A stretch of 64,000 nucleotides of DNA from the NCBI RefSeq assembly GCF_001426945.1, contig NZ_LMFS01000001.1, positions 771,757 through 835,756 on the forward strand, written 5' to 3'. The stretch comes from Pseudolabrys sp. Root1462 (lineage in GTDB: Bacteria; Pseudomonadota; Alphaproteobacteria; Rhizobiales; Xanthobacteraceae). Below, in pieces: positions 9,011 through 17,805 of the stretch. The notes below the pieces were generated by a model. The model saw only the letters and a list, made by a program, of their open reading frames with translations, had not been told where the DNA came from and made no database searches. Each line of letters starts with the position of its first letter. Position 1 is the stretch's first letter. The position numbers were made by a program, and so were the translations under genes.

Positions 9011-10429
9011 TTATTCAACGCCTGGGTGTGTCATGCTCTCCGGACGCACGATGCGGTCGAAGTCGTCGCCGGTGACGTAGCCGAGCCGCGTCGCCTCTTC
9101 CCGCAAAGTCGTGCCGTTGGCGTGCGCGGCCTTCGCCACCTGGGTGGCCTTGTCGTAACCGATATGCGGCGCCAGCGCCGTCACCAGCATCAGCGATCGG
9201 TTCATCAATTCGGTGATGCGCTCGATGTTCGGCGTGATGCCGACGATGCAATTGGCGGTGAATGAATTGGCGGCATCGCCGAGCAGCCCGATCGATTGCA
9301 GCATCGCATTGGCCATCACCGGATTATAGACATTGAGTTCGAAGTGGCCCTGGCTGCCGGCGACGGTAATCGTGGTGTGATTGCCGAACACCTGACAGCA
9401 CACCATGGTCAGCGCTTCAGACTGCGTCGGATTGACCTTACCGGGCATGATCGAAGAGCCGGCTTCGTTGCTCGGCAGGTTGAGTTCGCCGAGGCCGGAG
9501 CGCGGGCCGGATCCCAGAAGGCGGATGTCATTGGCGATCTTGAAAAGCGCGGTGGCTGCCGCATTGATGGCGCCGTGCGCGAACACGTAAGCGTCGTGGC
9601 CGGCCATGTGCTCGAACTTGTTCTCGGCGCTGACAAAAGGCAGGCCGGTCAGCGTCGCGATGCGCTTGGCGAAACGTTCGGCGAACTCCGGATGGGCATT
9701 GAGACCGGTGCCGACCGCAGTGCCGCCTTGCGCCAGCGGCATCAGTTCTTCTTGTGCCATCTTGAGCCGGGCGATCGACGATTTGACCTGGGCCGCGTAG
9801 CCCGAGAATTCCTGACCCAGTGTGATCGGCGTCGCGTCCATCGTGTGGGTGCGGCCGATCTTGACGATGCCTGAGAAAGCTTGGGTCTTGGCGTCGAGCG
9901 CCGCCTGCATTGCCGCCAGCGCCGGAATGAGGTGATGCGCGATGCGCATGGCGGCGGCGATATGCATCGCCGATGGGAAACTGTCGTTCGACGACTGGCC
10001 CATATTGACGTGATCGTTGGGATGCACCGGCTTTTTCGCACCAAGCGCGCCGCCCAGCGCCACGTTGGCGATATTGGCGATCACCTCGTTGACGTTCATG
10101 TTGGTCTGCGTGCCGGATCCGGTCTGCCAGACCACCAGCGGAAAGTGCGCGTCCAGTTTGCCGTCGGCGATGTCCTGCGCGGCCGCAACGATGGCATCGG
10201 CCTTTTCCGCATCGAGCAGGCCGAGGTCGCGATTGACCTCCGCGGCGGCCCGCTTCACCAGGCCGAGCGCGTGAATGATCTCGGCCGGCATGCGTTCGGT
10301 GCCGATCTTGAAGTTGCGCAGCGAGCGTTCGCTTTGCGCCCCCCACAACCGGTCGGCGGCAATGTCGAGCGGGCCAAAGGAGTCGCTTTCGGTGCGGGTC
10401 GTCGGGGACTGTCCGGATGATGTCGTCAT
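9011..10429 (-). CDS. fumC: Fumarate hydratase, class II
   Basis: A 472-residue class II fumarase, which converts fumarate and water to L-malate in the TCA cycle without an iron-sulfur cluster. The superfamily signature [12 protein letters not shown] is at about residues 324-335 and carries the catalytic serine loop. Other active-site blocks are [13 protein letters not shown] (104-116), [15 protein letters not shown] (136-150) and [10 protein letters not shown] (192-201). The length is normal. It follows sspB on the same strand with a 65-bp gap and could be read through from it. Confidence 0.97.
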   Translation of the reverse strand: MTTSSGQSPTTRTESDSFGPLDIAADRLWGAQSERSLRNFKIGTERMPAEIIHALGLVKRAAAEVNRDLGLLDAEKADAIVAAAQDIADGKLDAHFPLVVWQTGSGTQTNMNVNEVIANIANVALGGALGAKKPVHPNDHVNMGQSSNDSFPSAMHIAAAMRIAHHLIPALAAMQAALDAKTQAFSGIVKIGRTHTMDATPITLGQEFSGYAAQVKSSIARLKMAQEELMPLAQGGTAVGTGLNAHPEFAERFAKRIATLTGLPFVSAENKFEHMAGHDAYVFAHGAINAAATALFKIANDIRLLGSGPRSGLGELNLPSNEAGSSIMPGKVNPTQSEALTMVCCQVFGNHTTITVAGSQGHFELNVYNPVMANAMLQSIGLLGDAANSFTANCIVGITPNIERITELMNRSLMLVTALAPHIGYDKATQVAKAAHANGTTLREEATRLGYVTGDDFDRIVRPESMTHPGVE

Positions 10430-10494
10430 GAAGCAAACCTATGCCGGCAGACGCCGCGAACAAGTCTGCGCGCGCTGGGAAAATTCGGCCGCGG

Positions 10495-11133
10495 CTATTT
10501 CTTGCGGAACCGGTCGAGACGGACGACCTCGCCGCCGCCCGACGGTTTGTCGGGATCGGGATCGGTCGGCTCGGCCGAACCGGTCGGCGTGATCGAAGGG
10601 ACGGAAGCTGCCGTGTTGACGGTGGGTAAAGCCGTTGGTTTGGCCGCGGGCTTGGTGGATGGCTTGACCGGCGATTTTGTCTTCGGATCGTCGGACGGCG
10701 ACGCCTTGCCATCGGTCGGGACCTCGGCTGGCCCGATGCGCGCCGGCTTCGCCGCGCCCTGCGCCGGCGCTTGGCCGTCGCCGATTTCCTCGAACTGCAG
10801 GCCGAACTGCACTGACGGATCGAAAAATCCGGTCACGGCGGCAAACGGCACGTAGAGTTTTTCCGGAATGCCGCCGAACGACATGCCGACCTCGAATCCC
10901 TGTTCCGTCACGGCCAGGTCCCAGAACTGGTACTGGAGAATGATTGTCATCTCTTCCGGATACTGACCGCGCAGGCGGTCGGACAGGCGGACGCCTTCGG
11001 CGCGGGTCTGAAAGGAGATGTAGAAGTGGTGGTCCCCCGGCAGGCCTTTTTTGGCCGCATCGGTGAGCACATTGCGGACGACGCCGCGCAGGGCCTGCTG
11101 GGTGAGAAGATCGTAGCGAATATGGTCGGCCAT
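10495..11133 (-). CDS. sspB: SspB-family ClpXP adaptor protein (alphaproteobacterial type)
   Basis: A 212-residue protein of the SspB family, which binds ssrA-tagged proteins and delivers them to the ClpXP protease. The start is taken at MADHIRYD, which matches the family N-terminus, although the frame stays open 26 codons upstream. The tag-binding domain covers about residues 1-120 (ALRGVVRNVLTDAAKKGLPG, HFYISFQT, RLRGQYPEEMTIILQYQFWDL). A long Pro/Ala/Lys-rich linker follows, ending in VVRLDRFRKK, probably the ClpX-binding tail. It is directly downstream of ssrA on the same strand, the gene that makes its ligand. Confidence 0.93.
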   Translation of the reverse strand: MADHIRYDLLTQQALRGVVRNVLTDAAKKGLPGDHHFYISFQTRAEGVRLSDRLRGQYPEEMTIILQYQFWDLAVTEQGFEVGMSFGGIPEKLYVPFAAVTGFFDPSVQFGLQFEEIGDGQAPAQGAAKPARIGPAEVPTDGKASPSDDPKTKSPVKPSTKPAAKPTALPTVNTAASVPSITPTGSAEPTDPDPDKPSGGGEVVRLDRFRKK

Positions 11134-11254
11134 TGAAGTTCCGAGAGAGTACCGCACAGAGTCGGCCCCCACCTTAGCGCAGATGGTCGCCCTGCGGGAG
11201 GCGCTCGCCACCCGGCATCAACATATTGCGGCCATTGGATAAATCGGAAAGGAA

Positions 11255-11632
11255 GTGGAGGCTTCTGTTGCCAGGTGCCTCCGAACCCCGCCTAACGGAG
11301 CTTATCCCGTTAGGACTTGTAGGCTTGGTTTTTCAGGACCGCTTAGGCGGCCTGAGCAACCGGAGCATAGTTGTCGTTGGCAACTATGAGATAGGCCCGA
11401 TAACGGCGGAACCATGCCGAGCGAAAGTATGCCCTTTACGCCCTCGTCGATCCTAGTTCGCCCCCGCCGGTGTCGCCCGCAAAGTCCCCCCTTACGGGAA
11501 AGACCGGCCCCGCTACAACGAACGGGTGTGCCTGGTATGGCGAGCGACACGGGTGGAGGCGCCGGGTACTGCCCCCGGGTCCGAAAGGTTTATTTCGACA
11601 TCCGTTTATCGCCATAGACCGGGTTGCCCCGG
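11255..11632 (-). ncRNA. ssrA: tmRNA, circularly permuted two-piece form (ssrA)
   Basis: Read on the minus strand, the acceptor piece comes first, ending in the T-arm and acceptor half CGCCTCCACC at about 11552-11561. A processed spacer follows, then the coding piece starting GGGGGCGAACTAGG at 11465. The two acceptor halves pair over seven bases (one G-U). The tag frame at 11381-11343 reads ANDNYAPVAQAA then TAA. A hairpin CCTAACGG...CCGTTAGG follows at about 11290-11312. The order acceptor-spacer-coding is the known alphaproteobacterial permutation. Outer ends are approximate, and only ACC of the terminal ACCA is encoded. It rescues stalled ribosomes by adding the tag. Confidence 0.95.
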
Positions 11633-11639
11633 CCTCATC

Positions 11640-11668
11640 AATATAGGCGGAAATCCTTGACGAAGTAA
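11640..11668 (-). promoter_or_regulatory. Predicted sigma-70 promoter of ssrA
   Basis: On the minus strand TTACTT (-35, 11668-11663) and TATATT (-10, 11645-11640) are 17 bp apart. The expected transcription start, near 11633, agrees with the 5' end of the acceptor piece. Read by eye only. Confidence 0.6.
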
Positions 11669-11845
11669 GGGCGGACCGCCGGCGCCGCGCAAGATTATTT
11701 CGGTAAAGGGCGTTTACGGCCCGAGGTTGAGACGGATAACCCCGGATAAACCAAGTCATTTCGAATTGGCTGCATACCGCAGCCGGGCAATCGCCCATTA
11801 ACGGTCAGGGCACAGGGTGCGGTCATCCGATGCAGAAGGCGTCCG

Positions 11846-13183
11846 GTGAGTCCCATGTTTCGTGCCGTCCTCGATCTTGCCCGTTCTTTCGTCTGCGATC
11901 GGCGCGGCAACATCGCCATCACCTTCGCCATTTTGTCGGTGCCGATTGTGGTGTCGGTCGGCGCCGCGGTTGACTACAGCCTGGCCAACCGGACCAAGGC
12001 GGTGCTCGACTCCTATGCCGATGCAGCGGCGCTATCGGTCGTCAATATCAACGCGATGTCGATGACGGCCTCGGCCGCGCAGGCTTCGGCGGTCAAATTC
12101 TTCAAGGCGCAATCCGCGAACCTGAAGCGCGGCAGCGTGGGAACAGTCACCGCCACCGTGACCGACACGTCGAATGGGCGGGCCGCGGTCGTCAGCTACA
12201 CCGCCTCGGTGCCGACGACCCTGGCCAATGTCGCCGGCATTCATCAGATCAACATCGCCGGTCAGGCAACCGCCAATTCGGCGCTTCCGACCTACATGGA
12301 TTTCTACATGTTGCTCGACAACACGCCGTCCATGGGCGTCGGCGCCACGACGAACGACATCACGACGATGGTGGACAACACGTCGGATCAGTGCGCCTTC
12401 GCCTGCCATCAGTTGGACGCCTCGCCCAATGACTATTACGGGCTGGCGAAGTCGCTGGGCGTCACCATGCGCATCGACGTGGTGCGTAGCGCCACGCAAC
12501 AGCTCATGGACACCGCCAACTCCAGTCAGGTCGTCTCCAACCAGTTCCGCGCCGGCGTCTACACCTTCGGCGCCAAGGCCGAGTCCATGGGGCTGACGAA
12601 AGTCGCGTCGCTGTCATCGAACCTGTCGCACGTGAAGTCGCAGGCGAGCGCGGTCGACCTGATGACGGTGCCGTATCAGAACTACGCCAGCGATACTGAC
12701 ACCAACTTCGATTCGATCCTCGCCGCCATGAACAATGAGATCGCGACGCCCGGCGACGGCTCGACACCGGGCAAACCGGAGAAAGTTCTGTTCTTCGTCT
12801 CCGACGGCGTGCAGGACGCCGCCACATCGAGCTGCCTGAAGACCACCGTGCAGGGTCAGGATCCGCAGACAGGCACCAAATACACGCGCTGTCAGGCGCC
12901 GCTGAACACCGCGACCTGCACCACGCTGAAGAATCGCGGCATCAAGATCGCCGTGCTTTACACGACCTATTTGGCGCTGCCGACCAACGGCTGGTACATG
13001 AGCTGGATCGACCCGTTCAACAAGGGGCCGTACGGTCCGTCGCCGAACAGCGAGATCGCAAAGAATATGGAGTCCTGCGCCTCGGACGGGCTCTATTTCG
13101 AGGTCAGCCCGACCCAAGGCATTTCCGACGCCATGACCGCGCTGTTTCTTAAAGCCTCGCAGCAGGCCCGGCTCAGCAAATAA
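11846..13183 (+). CDS. TadE/TadG-like pilus protein with degenerate von Willebrand A domain
   Basis: A 445-residue envelope protein. The N-terminus has the Tad-type segment DRRGNIAITFAILSVPIVV (about 20-38), a membrane anchor with a prepilin-like glycine before it. DYSLANRTKAVLDSYADAAALS, typical of TadG-like proteins, follows. From about residue 150 a von Willebrand A-like domain begins with MDFYMLLDNTPSMGVG; the metal site reads DNTPS where DxSxS is canonical. VLFFVSDGVQD (about 313-323) is a later core strand. The start is GTG 11846 (GAAGG six bases ahead) or ATG 11855. No other tad or cpa gene is nearby. A surface or adhesion role is inferred. Confidence 0.82.
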   Translation: MSPMFRAVLDLARSFVCDRRGNIAITFAILSVPIVVSVGAAVDYSLANRTKAVLDSYADAAALSVVNINAMSMTASAAQASAVKFFKAQSANLKRGSVGTVTATVTDTSNGRAAVVSYTASVPTTLANVAGIHQINIAGQATANSALPTYMDFYMLLDNTPSMGVGATTNDITTMVDNTSDQCAFACHQLDASPNDYYGLAKSLGVTMRIDVVRSATQQLMDTANSSQVVSNQFRAGVYTFGAKAESMGLTKVASLSSNLSHVKSQASAVDLMTVPYQNYASDTDTNFDSILAAMNNEIATPGDGSTPGKPEKVLFFVSDGVQDAATSSCLKTTVQGQDPQTGTKYTRCQAPLNTATCTTLKNRGIKIAVLYTTYLALPTNGWYMSWIDPFNKGPYGPSPNSEIAKNMESCASDGLYFEVSPTQGISDAMTALFLKASQQARLSK

Positions 13184-13205
13184 GCCGGGACCCGCGAAGG
13201 CGTAA

Positions 13206-13234
13206 AGCCGGCGCGCTCTTCGGAGGCGCCGGCT
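13206..13234. terminator. Bidirectional hairpin between convergent genes
   Basis: AGCCGGCGC and GCGCCGGCT form a 9-bp perfect stem around an 11-base loop between the stops of the TadG-like and isochorismatase genes. There is no clear T-run on either side, so termination strength is uncertain. Confidence 0.55.
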
Positions 13235-13244
13235 GACGATTGTT

Positions 13245-13943
13245 TCAGGCGGCGGCCTGCACCTTGCCGCGCTCGAGTGAGGCGATCGCCTCGTCGATGG
13301 TCTGCACATCGCCGAAGATTGCATAGAATGCGCGCAACGAGGCGCCATGCTGCTCGTCGGTGTAGGTGGCGAGCGCGTCGGACACCATCGTGACCTTGAA
13401 GTTGAGCATCATGGCGTCGCGGGCCGAACTCTCGCAGCAGACCTGCGTGGCGGTGCCGCCGATCAGCAGATTGTCGATTCCGCGCGCGCGTAGATGGTTC
13501 TCGATATCGGACGAGCCCTGGATGAAGGCGCTGAAGCGCTTCTTCACGATCTGCGCATCCTCCGGCTTGGCCTCGAGTTCGTCCCAGAGCCGGTGGCCTT
13601 CGTGTGCCAGCTCCATTGTCTGGTAGCGGGTGTCACGCCGGGTCGGCGTCATGAGGTGGTCGTGGAAAACCGACCAAGAAGTGCGCGTGTCGTTGGTGGT
13701 GTTCTTGATCCACACGACGTGGCCGCCCTTTGCGCGCAGCGCCGCGGCCAGCTTGTTCACGTTGGGCACGATCTTCCGGGCGGCCGGCACTTCGCCCTGG
13801 AAGCCCGGCTTCATGAAGTAGTTCTGCATGTCGATGACGACGAACGCGGTCTTTGCCGGATCCATCACGTCGAAGGGGTGCGCGCGTCCGGTTCTTTTCG
13901 TGACGCCTTCGATCAAATCGGACGGCAGCGAGAATTCGTGCAT
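13245..13943 (-). CDS. Isochorismatase-family cysteine hydrolase
   Basis: A 232-residue alpha/beta hydrolase of the isochorismatase-like superfamily. The catalytic triad is visible as Asp in VVIDMQNYF (about 38), Lys in VKKRFSAF (about 133) and Cys in TQVCCESSARDA (about 168). Family members split amides such as biuret, ureidoacrylate or N-carbamoylsarcosine, or the ether of isochorismate; the sequence alone does not settle the substrate. AGGAGCT lies just ahead of the ATG. It is transcribed away from the following NitT/TauT importer, and the two could share a catabolic theme with a small nitrogen compound. That link is an inference. Confidence 0.85.
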   Translation of the reverse strand: MHEFSLPSDLIEGVTKRTGRAHPFDVMDPAKTAFVVIDMQNYFMKPGFQGEVPAARKIVPNVNKLAAALRAKGGHVVWIKNTTNDTRTSWSVFHDHLMTPTRRDTRYQTMELAHEGHRLWDELEAKPEDAQIVKKRFSAFIQGSSDIENHLRARGIDNLLIGGTATQVCCESSARDAMMLNFKVTMVSDALATYTDEQHGASLRAFYAIFGDVQTIDEAIASLERGKVQAAA

Positions 13944-14268
13944 GGTCAGCTCCTGTCATTGCGATTGCCGCGGCAGAACGGTGCTCTAACTCAAGCACGT
14001 TCCATGCCATTGATGCAAAATGATGCAGCGACGCGTCTGACCATGCGCACGCGCACGGTTCCGCTTTCGCTCAACGCAGACGTCGTAGAACGTCAGAGCA
14101 TAGCGGCGAGCCGCTTGCCGAATGCTTGTGCATCGCCGCGCGCGTGCTGCTTATGAAGTGCGCCATGTGCCGATAATCGTAGCGTTGCTTGTCTCGCCGA
14201 AGGCTATGCGCCGAAGCGATGACGAATGGCCCGGTTGTTGCATTTCACAACGCAGCAGAAGAAGGACC
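13944..14268. promoter_or_regulatory. Divergent promoter region with a TGATGCA direct repeat
   Basis: This 325-bp gap separates the divergent hydrolase gene from the NitT/TauT binding-protein gene. TGATGCA occurs twice in tandem (14011-14017 and 14021-14027), spaced one helical turn apart, a layout common for regulator binding sites. I see no RNA gene or coding frame in it. Any role in controlling the two flanking genes is a guess. Confidence 0.35.
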
Positions 14269-15300
14269 ATGACGATGATCGGATTGCCTCAAATGTTCCG
14301 CTCGCTGGCGACTGCCGGTGCAATTACAATCGCGGCAATCGGTTCGCCGTCCAGTGCAACCGCCGCCGATCTCGTCAAACTCAAGATGGCGGAGGTCGTG
14401 CGCTCGCAGTTCTACATTCCGATGTATGTCGCGCTCGGCAAGGGCTTCGTGAAGGAGCAGGGACTCGACGTCGAACTCGTCACCACCAACGGCGGCGACC
14501 GTGCCGGAGCGCTGGTGCTCTCGGGCCAGGCGGATTTCGGCCTCGCCGGCCCTGAGGTGCCGATCTACATCTACAACGGCGAGTCGGCCGACAAGCCGTA
14601 CATCTTCTGCGCGCTGACGGCCACCGACGGTCTCTTTCTGGTGTCGCGCGAGAAGATCGAGAACTTCAAATGGTCGATGATCGACGGCAAGAAGATCATG
14701 GGCTGGCGCCCGGGCTCGACGCCGGAGCTCTATCTCGAATACGTGCTGAAGAAAAACGGCGTCAACCCCGACACGATCAAGAGTATTGTCACCAATATCG
14801 GTCCGGCGGCGCGCGATGGCGCCTGGATTGCCGGCGCCGGCGATTTCGCCATCTTCAACGAGCCGAATTTCACCAAGCTGGAGCAGGCCGGCAAGGCGCA
14901 CCTGGTTGCCTCGATCGGCAAGGAAGTCGGCCGCGCCGACTACACCTTGTTCTTCGCCAAGAAGAGCTGGCTGGAGAAGAACCCGGGACTGGCGCAGAAG
15001 TGGACCAACGCCATTGCCAAGGCACAGGCCTGGGTCAAGACCGCGAGCGCGGATGATATCGCCGAGGTCATCGCGCCGTATTTTCCGTCGCTCAGCAAGG
15101 ACGACAACATTGCCGTCGTCAATCGTTACCGGACGGTCGGCGTCCCGATCTGGGCGACGAGCACGATGCCGGACAAGGATGGTCTCGCCAAGGCGCAGGA
15201 CATCATGGTCGAGGGCGGCGTGCTCACCGCGGACAAGAAGGTGCCGTTCGACAAGCTCGTGATTCCGACTTTCGCCGAAAAGGCGCTGGCCAGCCAGTAG
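14269..15300 (+). CDS. NitT/TauT-type ABC transporter substrate-binding protein
   Basis: A 343-residue periplasmic binding protein of the SsuA/TauA/NMT1 family. I start it at ATG 14269, with GAAGAAGGA just upstream; the reading frame is open 49 codons earlier, but that part lacks a ribosome site. A signal peptide ends near SSATAA-DL. Typical fold I elements are FYIPMYVALGKGFVKEQGLDVELV and VLSGQADFGLAGPEVPIYIYNG. The ATPase and permease genes follow at 23 and 15 bp, forming a full importer. The ligand (a sulfonate, nitrate, pyrimidine precursor or similar small molecule) cannot be read from sequence. Confidence 0.9.
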   Translation: MTMIGLPQMFRSLATAGAITIAAIGSPSSATAADLVKLKMAEVVRSQFYIPMYVALGKGFVKEQGLDVELVTTNGGDRAGALVLSGQADFGLAGPEVPIYIYNGESADKPYIFCALTATDGLFLVSREKIENFKWSMIDGKKIMGWRPGSTPELYLEYVLKKNGVNPDTIKSIVTNIGPAARDGAWIAGAGDFAIFNEPNFTKLEQAGKAHLVASIGKEVGRADYTLFFAKKSWLEKNPGLAQKWTNAIAKAQAWVKTASADDIAEVIAPYFPSLSKDDNIAVVNRYRTVGVPIWATSTMPDKDGLAKAQDIMVEGGVLTADKKVPFDKLVIPTFAEKALASQ

Positions 15301-15323
15301 CGATAGGCGAGGGAGACACGAGG

Positions 15324-16121
15324 ATGTTACGCAATACGCCAATTCCCGCAGTCGAAATTCGCGACGTGACACTGAACTACTTCACGCCCGAACGCGAAAC
15401 GCTGGCTTTGTCCAACATTACCCTGGATGTGGCCAAGGGAGAGTTCATCGCCCTTGTCGGCTCGTCGGGCTGCGGCAAGAGCACGTTGCTGACGCTGGTA
15501 TCCGGCCTGATGCCGCCGTCGCGCGGCAGCATCAAGGTCGATGGCCTCGATGTGACGGCGCCGTCGCCCAGTGTCGGGTTCATGTTTCAGAAGGACACGC
15601 TGCTCGACTGGCGCAGCATCGTCGACAACGTCATGCTGGGCGCGGAGCTTCTGGGACTCGACCGACGTCGTGCACGTTTGCGCGCCGAAACCCTGCTGAC
15701 CCGATACGGCCTCGGCGAGTTCATGCACAGCCTGCCTCATCAATTGTCAGGCGGCATGCGGCAGCGCGCGGCGCTGGCGCGAACCCTGTGCTGCGAACCG
15801 GATCTACTGCTGCTGGATGAGCCGTTCTCGGCGCTGGATTACCAGACGCGGCTGGCGCTGTCGGACGAGATCGCCGCCATTCTCCAGGCGGAAGGCAAGA
15901 CCGTCATTCTGGTGACGCACGATATCGGCGAAGCGATCAGCATGGCGGACCGCGTCATCGTCATGAGCCGGCGGCCCGGCCGCATCAAGAGCGAGCATCA
16001 AATCTCGTTTCCGTCCTTCGGCGACAAGCGGCCGACGCCGTTCGAGGCGCGCAAGTGCCCGGAGTTCGCGCAATACTTCCAGACCATCTGGGACGAACTC
16101 GACCTGCACGAAGTCCACTGA
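15324..16121 (+). CDS. NitT/TauT-type ABC transporter ATP-binding protein
   Basis: A 265-residue ABC ATPase powering the importer. Walker A is GSSGCGKST (about 46-54), the signature LSGGMRQR is at about 139-146, Walker B is LLLLDEPF just after, and the switch histidine is in VTHDIGEA. The MFQKDTLLDWRSIVDNV Q-loop is the form usual in SsuB/TauB-like proteins. It is the second gene of a three-gene operon with the binding protein and permease. Confidence 0.95.
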   Translation: MLRNTPIPAVEIRDVTLNYFTPERETLALSNITLDVAKGEFIALVGSSGCGKSTLLTLVSGLMPPSRGSIKVDGLDVTAPSPSVGFMFQKDTLLDWRSIVDNVMLGAELLGLDRRRARLRAETLLTRYGLGEFMHSLPHQLSGGMRQRAALARTLCCEPDLLLLDEPFSALDYQTRLALSDEIAAILQAEGKTVILVTHDIGEAISMADRVIVMSRRPGRIKSEHQISFPSFGDKRPTPFEARKCPEFAQYFQTIWDELDLHEVH

Positions 16122-16136
16122 CCCTGTGAGGATACG

Positions 16137-16997
16137 ATGAGCAGCGAAGCGTTGGTCGACAGCAAGATCGCCGGTCAGGGCCAGACCGCACCGAGCAGCC
16201 GCAGCGCCGCCTACGAAGCCTATCTGCGCGCGCTACGCTGGCGGGCCTGGTCGATCAATCTCTGGCAGATCGGTCTCGTGGCAGTTTTCCTGGTTGCCTG
16301 GGAGGTGGCGCCGCGCGCGGGCTGGATCAACCCGATGCTGACCAGCTATCCATCGGCGGTCGCCCGCACCTTCATGGCATCGGCGAGCGATGGGACTCTC
16401 CTGATGCACACCTGGGTGACCCTGTCGGAAACCATCATCGGTTTCGCGGGTGGCATGTTCCTCGGGCTGTTATGCGCGATCGCGCTGTGGTGGTCGGATT
16501 ATCTCTACCGCGTGCTCGACCCGTTCATCGTCGTGCTCAACGCAATTCCGAAGATCGCGTTGGTTCCGATCTTCTACATCTGGCTCGGCGATGCCGCGTC
16601 GATCTATGCAATGGCTATTGCGGTCAGCGTGTTCGTCACCGTGCTGATGCTGTTCACGGGCTTCAAGGCCATCGACCCGGATAAGGTGAAGCTGGCGCGG
16701 CTGTTCGGCGCATCCAAGCGGCAGATTCTCGACAAGATCGTGCTGCCGGGTAGCGTGCCGACCATTATTTCGGCGTTGAAGGTCAATGTCGGTCTGGCGC
16801 TGGTCGGTGTCATCGTCGGCGAATTTCAGGCCGCGAAAGCCGGTCTTGGCTATTTGATCACCTACGGAAGCCAGATCTTCCAGATGAACCTCGTCATGAC
16901 CGCGATCGTCGTCCTGGCGATGATCTCGACGGTGCTGTTCGCTGCTATCCAGGCAATCGAGGCGACGGTACTTCGCCGCCACGGTGTGTCGCGCTGA
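16137..16997 (+). CDS. NitT/TauT-type ABC transporter permease
   Basis: A 286-residue membrane protein with about six helices and the BPD_transp_1 fold (SsuC/TauC-like). The first helix is near residues 45-62 (IGLVAVFLVAWEVAP). The coupling segment is IDPDKVKLARLFGASKRQILDKIVLPGSVPTI, with the usual EAA-loop glycine. The gene ends 2 bp from the stop of the convergent C26 amidotransferase, leaving no room for a separate terminator. Confidence 0.94.
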   Translation: MSSEALVDSKIAGQGQTAPSSRSAAYEAYLRALRWRAWSINLWQIGLVAVFLVAWEVAPRAGWINPMLTSYPSAVARTFMASASDGTLLMHTWVTLSETIIGFAGGMFLGLLCAIALWWSDYLYRVLDPFIVVLNAIPKIALVPIFYIWLGDAASIYAMAIAVSVFVTVLMLFTGFKAIDPDKVKLARLFGASKRQILDKIVLPGSVPTIISALKVNVGLALVGVIVGEFQAAKAGLGYLITYGSQIFQMNLVMTAIVVLAMISTVLFAAIQAIEATVLRRHGVSR

Positions 16998-16999
16998 AC

Positions 17000-17773
17000 T
17001 CAAGCTTTACCGGCGTGGCGCTCTTTGATCGCCGCGCCGAAGGCTTCGAACAGCGCGCGATTGATAGGGTTGGTCTGGGGATCGTACTCGGCGTGCCATT
17101 GCACACCGAGCGCAAAGCCCGGGGCTTCGGCGACGCGGATCGCCTCGATGGTGCCGTCGTCGGCCAGCCCTTCGACGATGATGCGTCCGCCAGGCTCGAG
17201 AATGCCTTGGCCATGCAGCGAGTTCACCCGGATGCAGTCGCTACCGAATATGCCGGCGAATACGCCGCCGGCTGTGAGATGGACGTTGTGCCGGTCTCCG
17301 AATACGACCGCCTGGTCGGGATGGATCTCGCCGTTCGGCAGCCGCGGCATGCGGTGATTGATACGGCCGGGCAGCTCACGGATTTCCGGGTGCAAGGTTG
17401 AGCCGAAGGCGACGCCCATTTCTTGGAAGCCGCGGCAAATGCCAAGCAGTGGCACGCTGCGCTCGACGCAGGTCTTGATGAGATCGAGGGCCAGCGCGTC
17501 GCGCGGCTCGTCATAGGGTTCGTAGCTCGTGTGGGCTTCCACGCCGAACCGCGTGGGATGCACGTTGGCGCGGGCGCCGGTCAGCACGATGCCGTCAACG
17601 ACGTCGAGCAGGGCATCGACATCCGTGATTTCCGGCGAGCCGGCAAAGATCAGGGGTAGGGCGCCGACCACGTCATGCACGGCGCGCAGGTTGCGCTCGC
17701 CGACACGCTGTGCCGGAAACCGGTTTTCGGCCAGATGCATACTGCCGATAATGCCGACGACGGGCCGCTTCAT
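17000..17773 (-). CDS. Class I glutamine amidotransferase, peptidase C26 (PuuD-like)
   Basis: A 257-residue hydrolase of the gamma-glutamyl-gamma-aminobutyrate hydrolase family, which removes glutamate from gamma-glutamyl amides such as those in putrescine breakdown. The nucleophile cysteine is in LLGICRGFQEM (about residue 116) and the His-Glu pair in GVQWHAEYDP (about 224-233). VDGIVLTGARANVHP is the oxyanion region. No other puu gene is close. The assignment to PuuD itself is tentative; the fold and catalytic residues are clear. Confidence 0.88.
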   Translation of the reverse strand: MKRPVVGIIGSMHLAENRFPAQRVGERNLRAVHDVVGALPLIFAGSPEITDVDALLDVVDGIVLTGARANVHPTRFGVEAHTSYEPYDEPRDALALDLIKTCVERSVPLLGICRGFQEMGVAFGSTLHPEIRELPGRINHRMPRLPNGEIHPDQAVVFGDRHNVHLTAGGVFAGIFGSDCIRVNSLHGQGILEPGGRIIVEGLADDGTIEAIRVAEAPGFALGVQWHAEYDPQTNPINRALFEAFGAAIKERHAGKA

Positions 17774-17805
17774 GGATTTCGACTCGAATGATGACTTTAT
17801 AGCAC

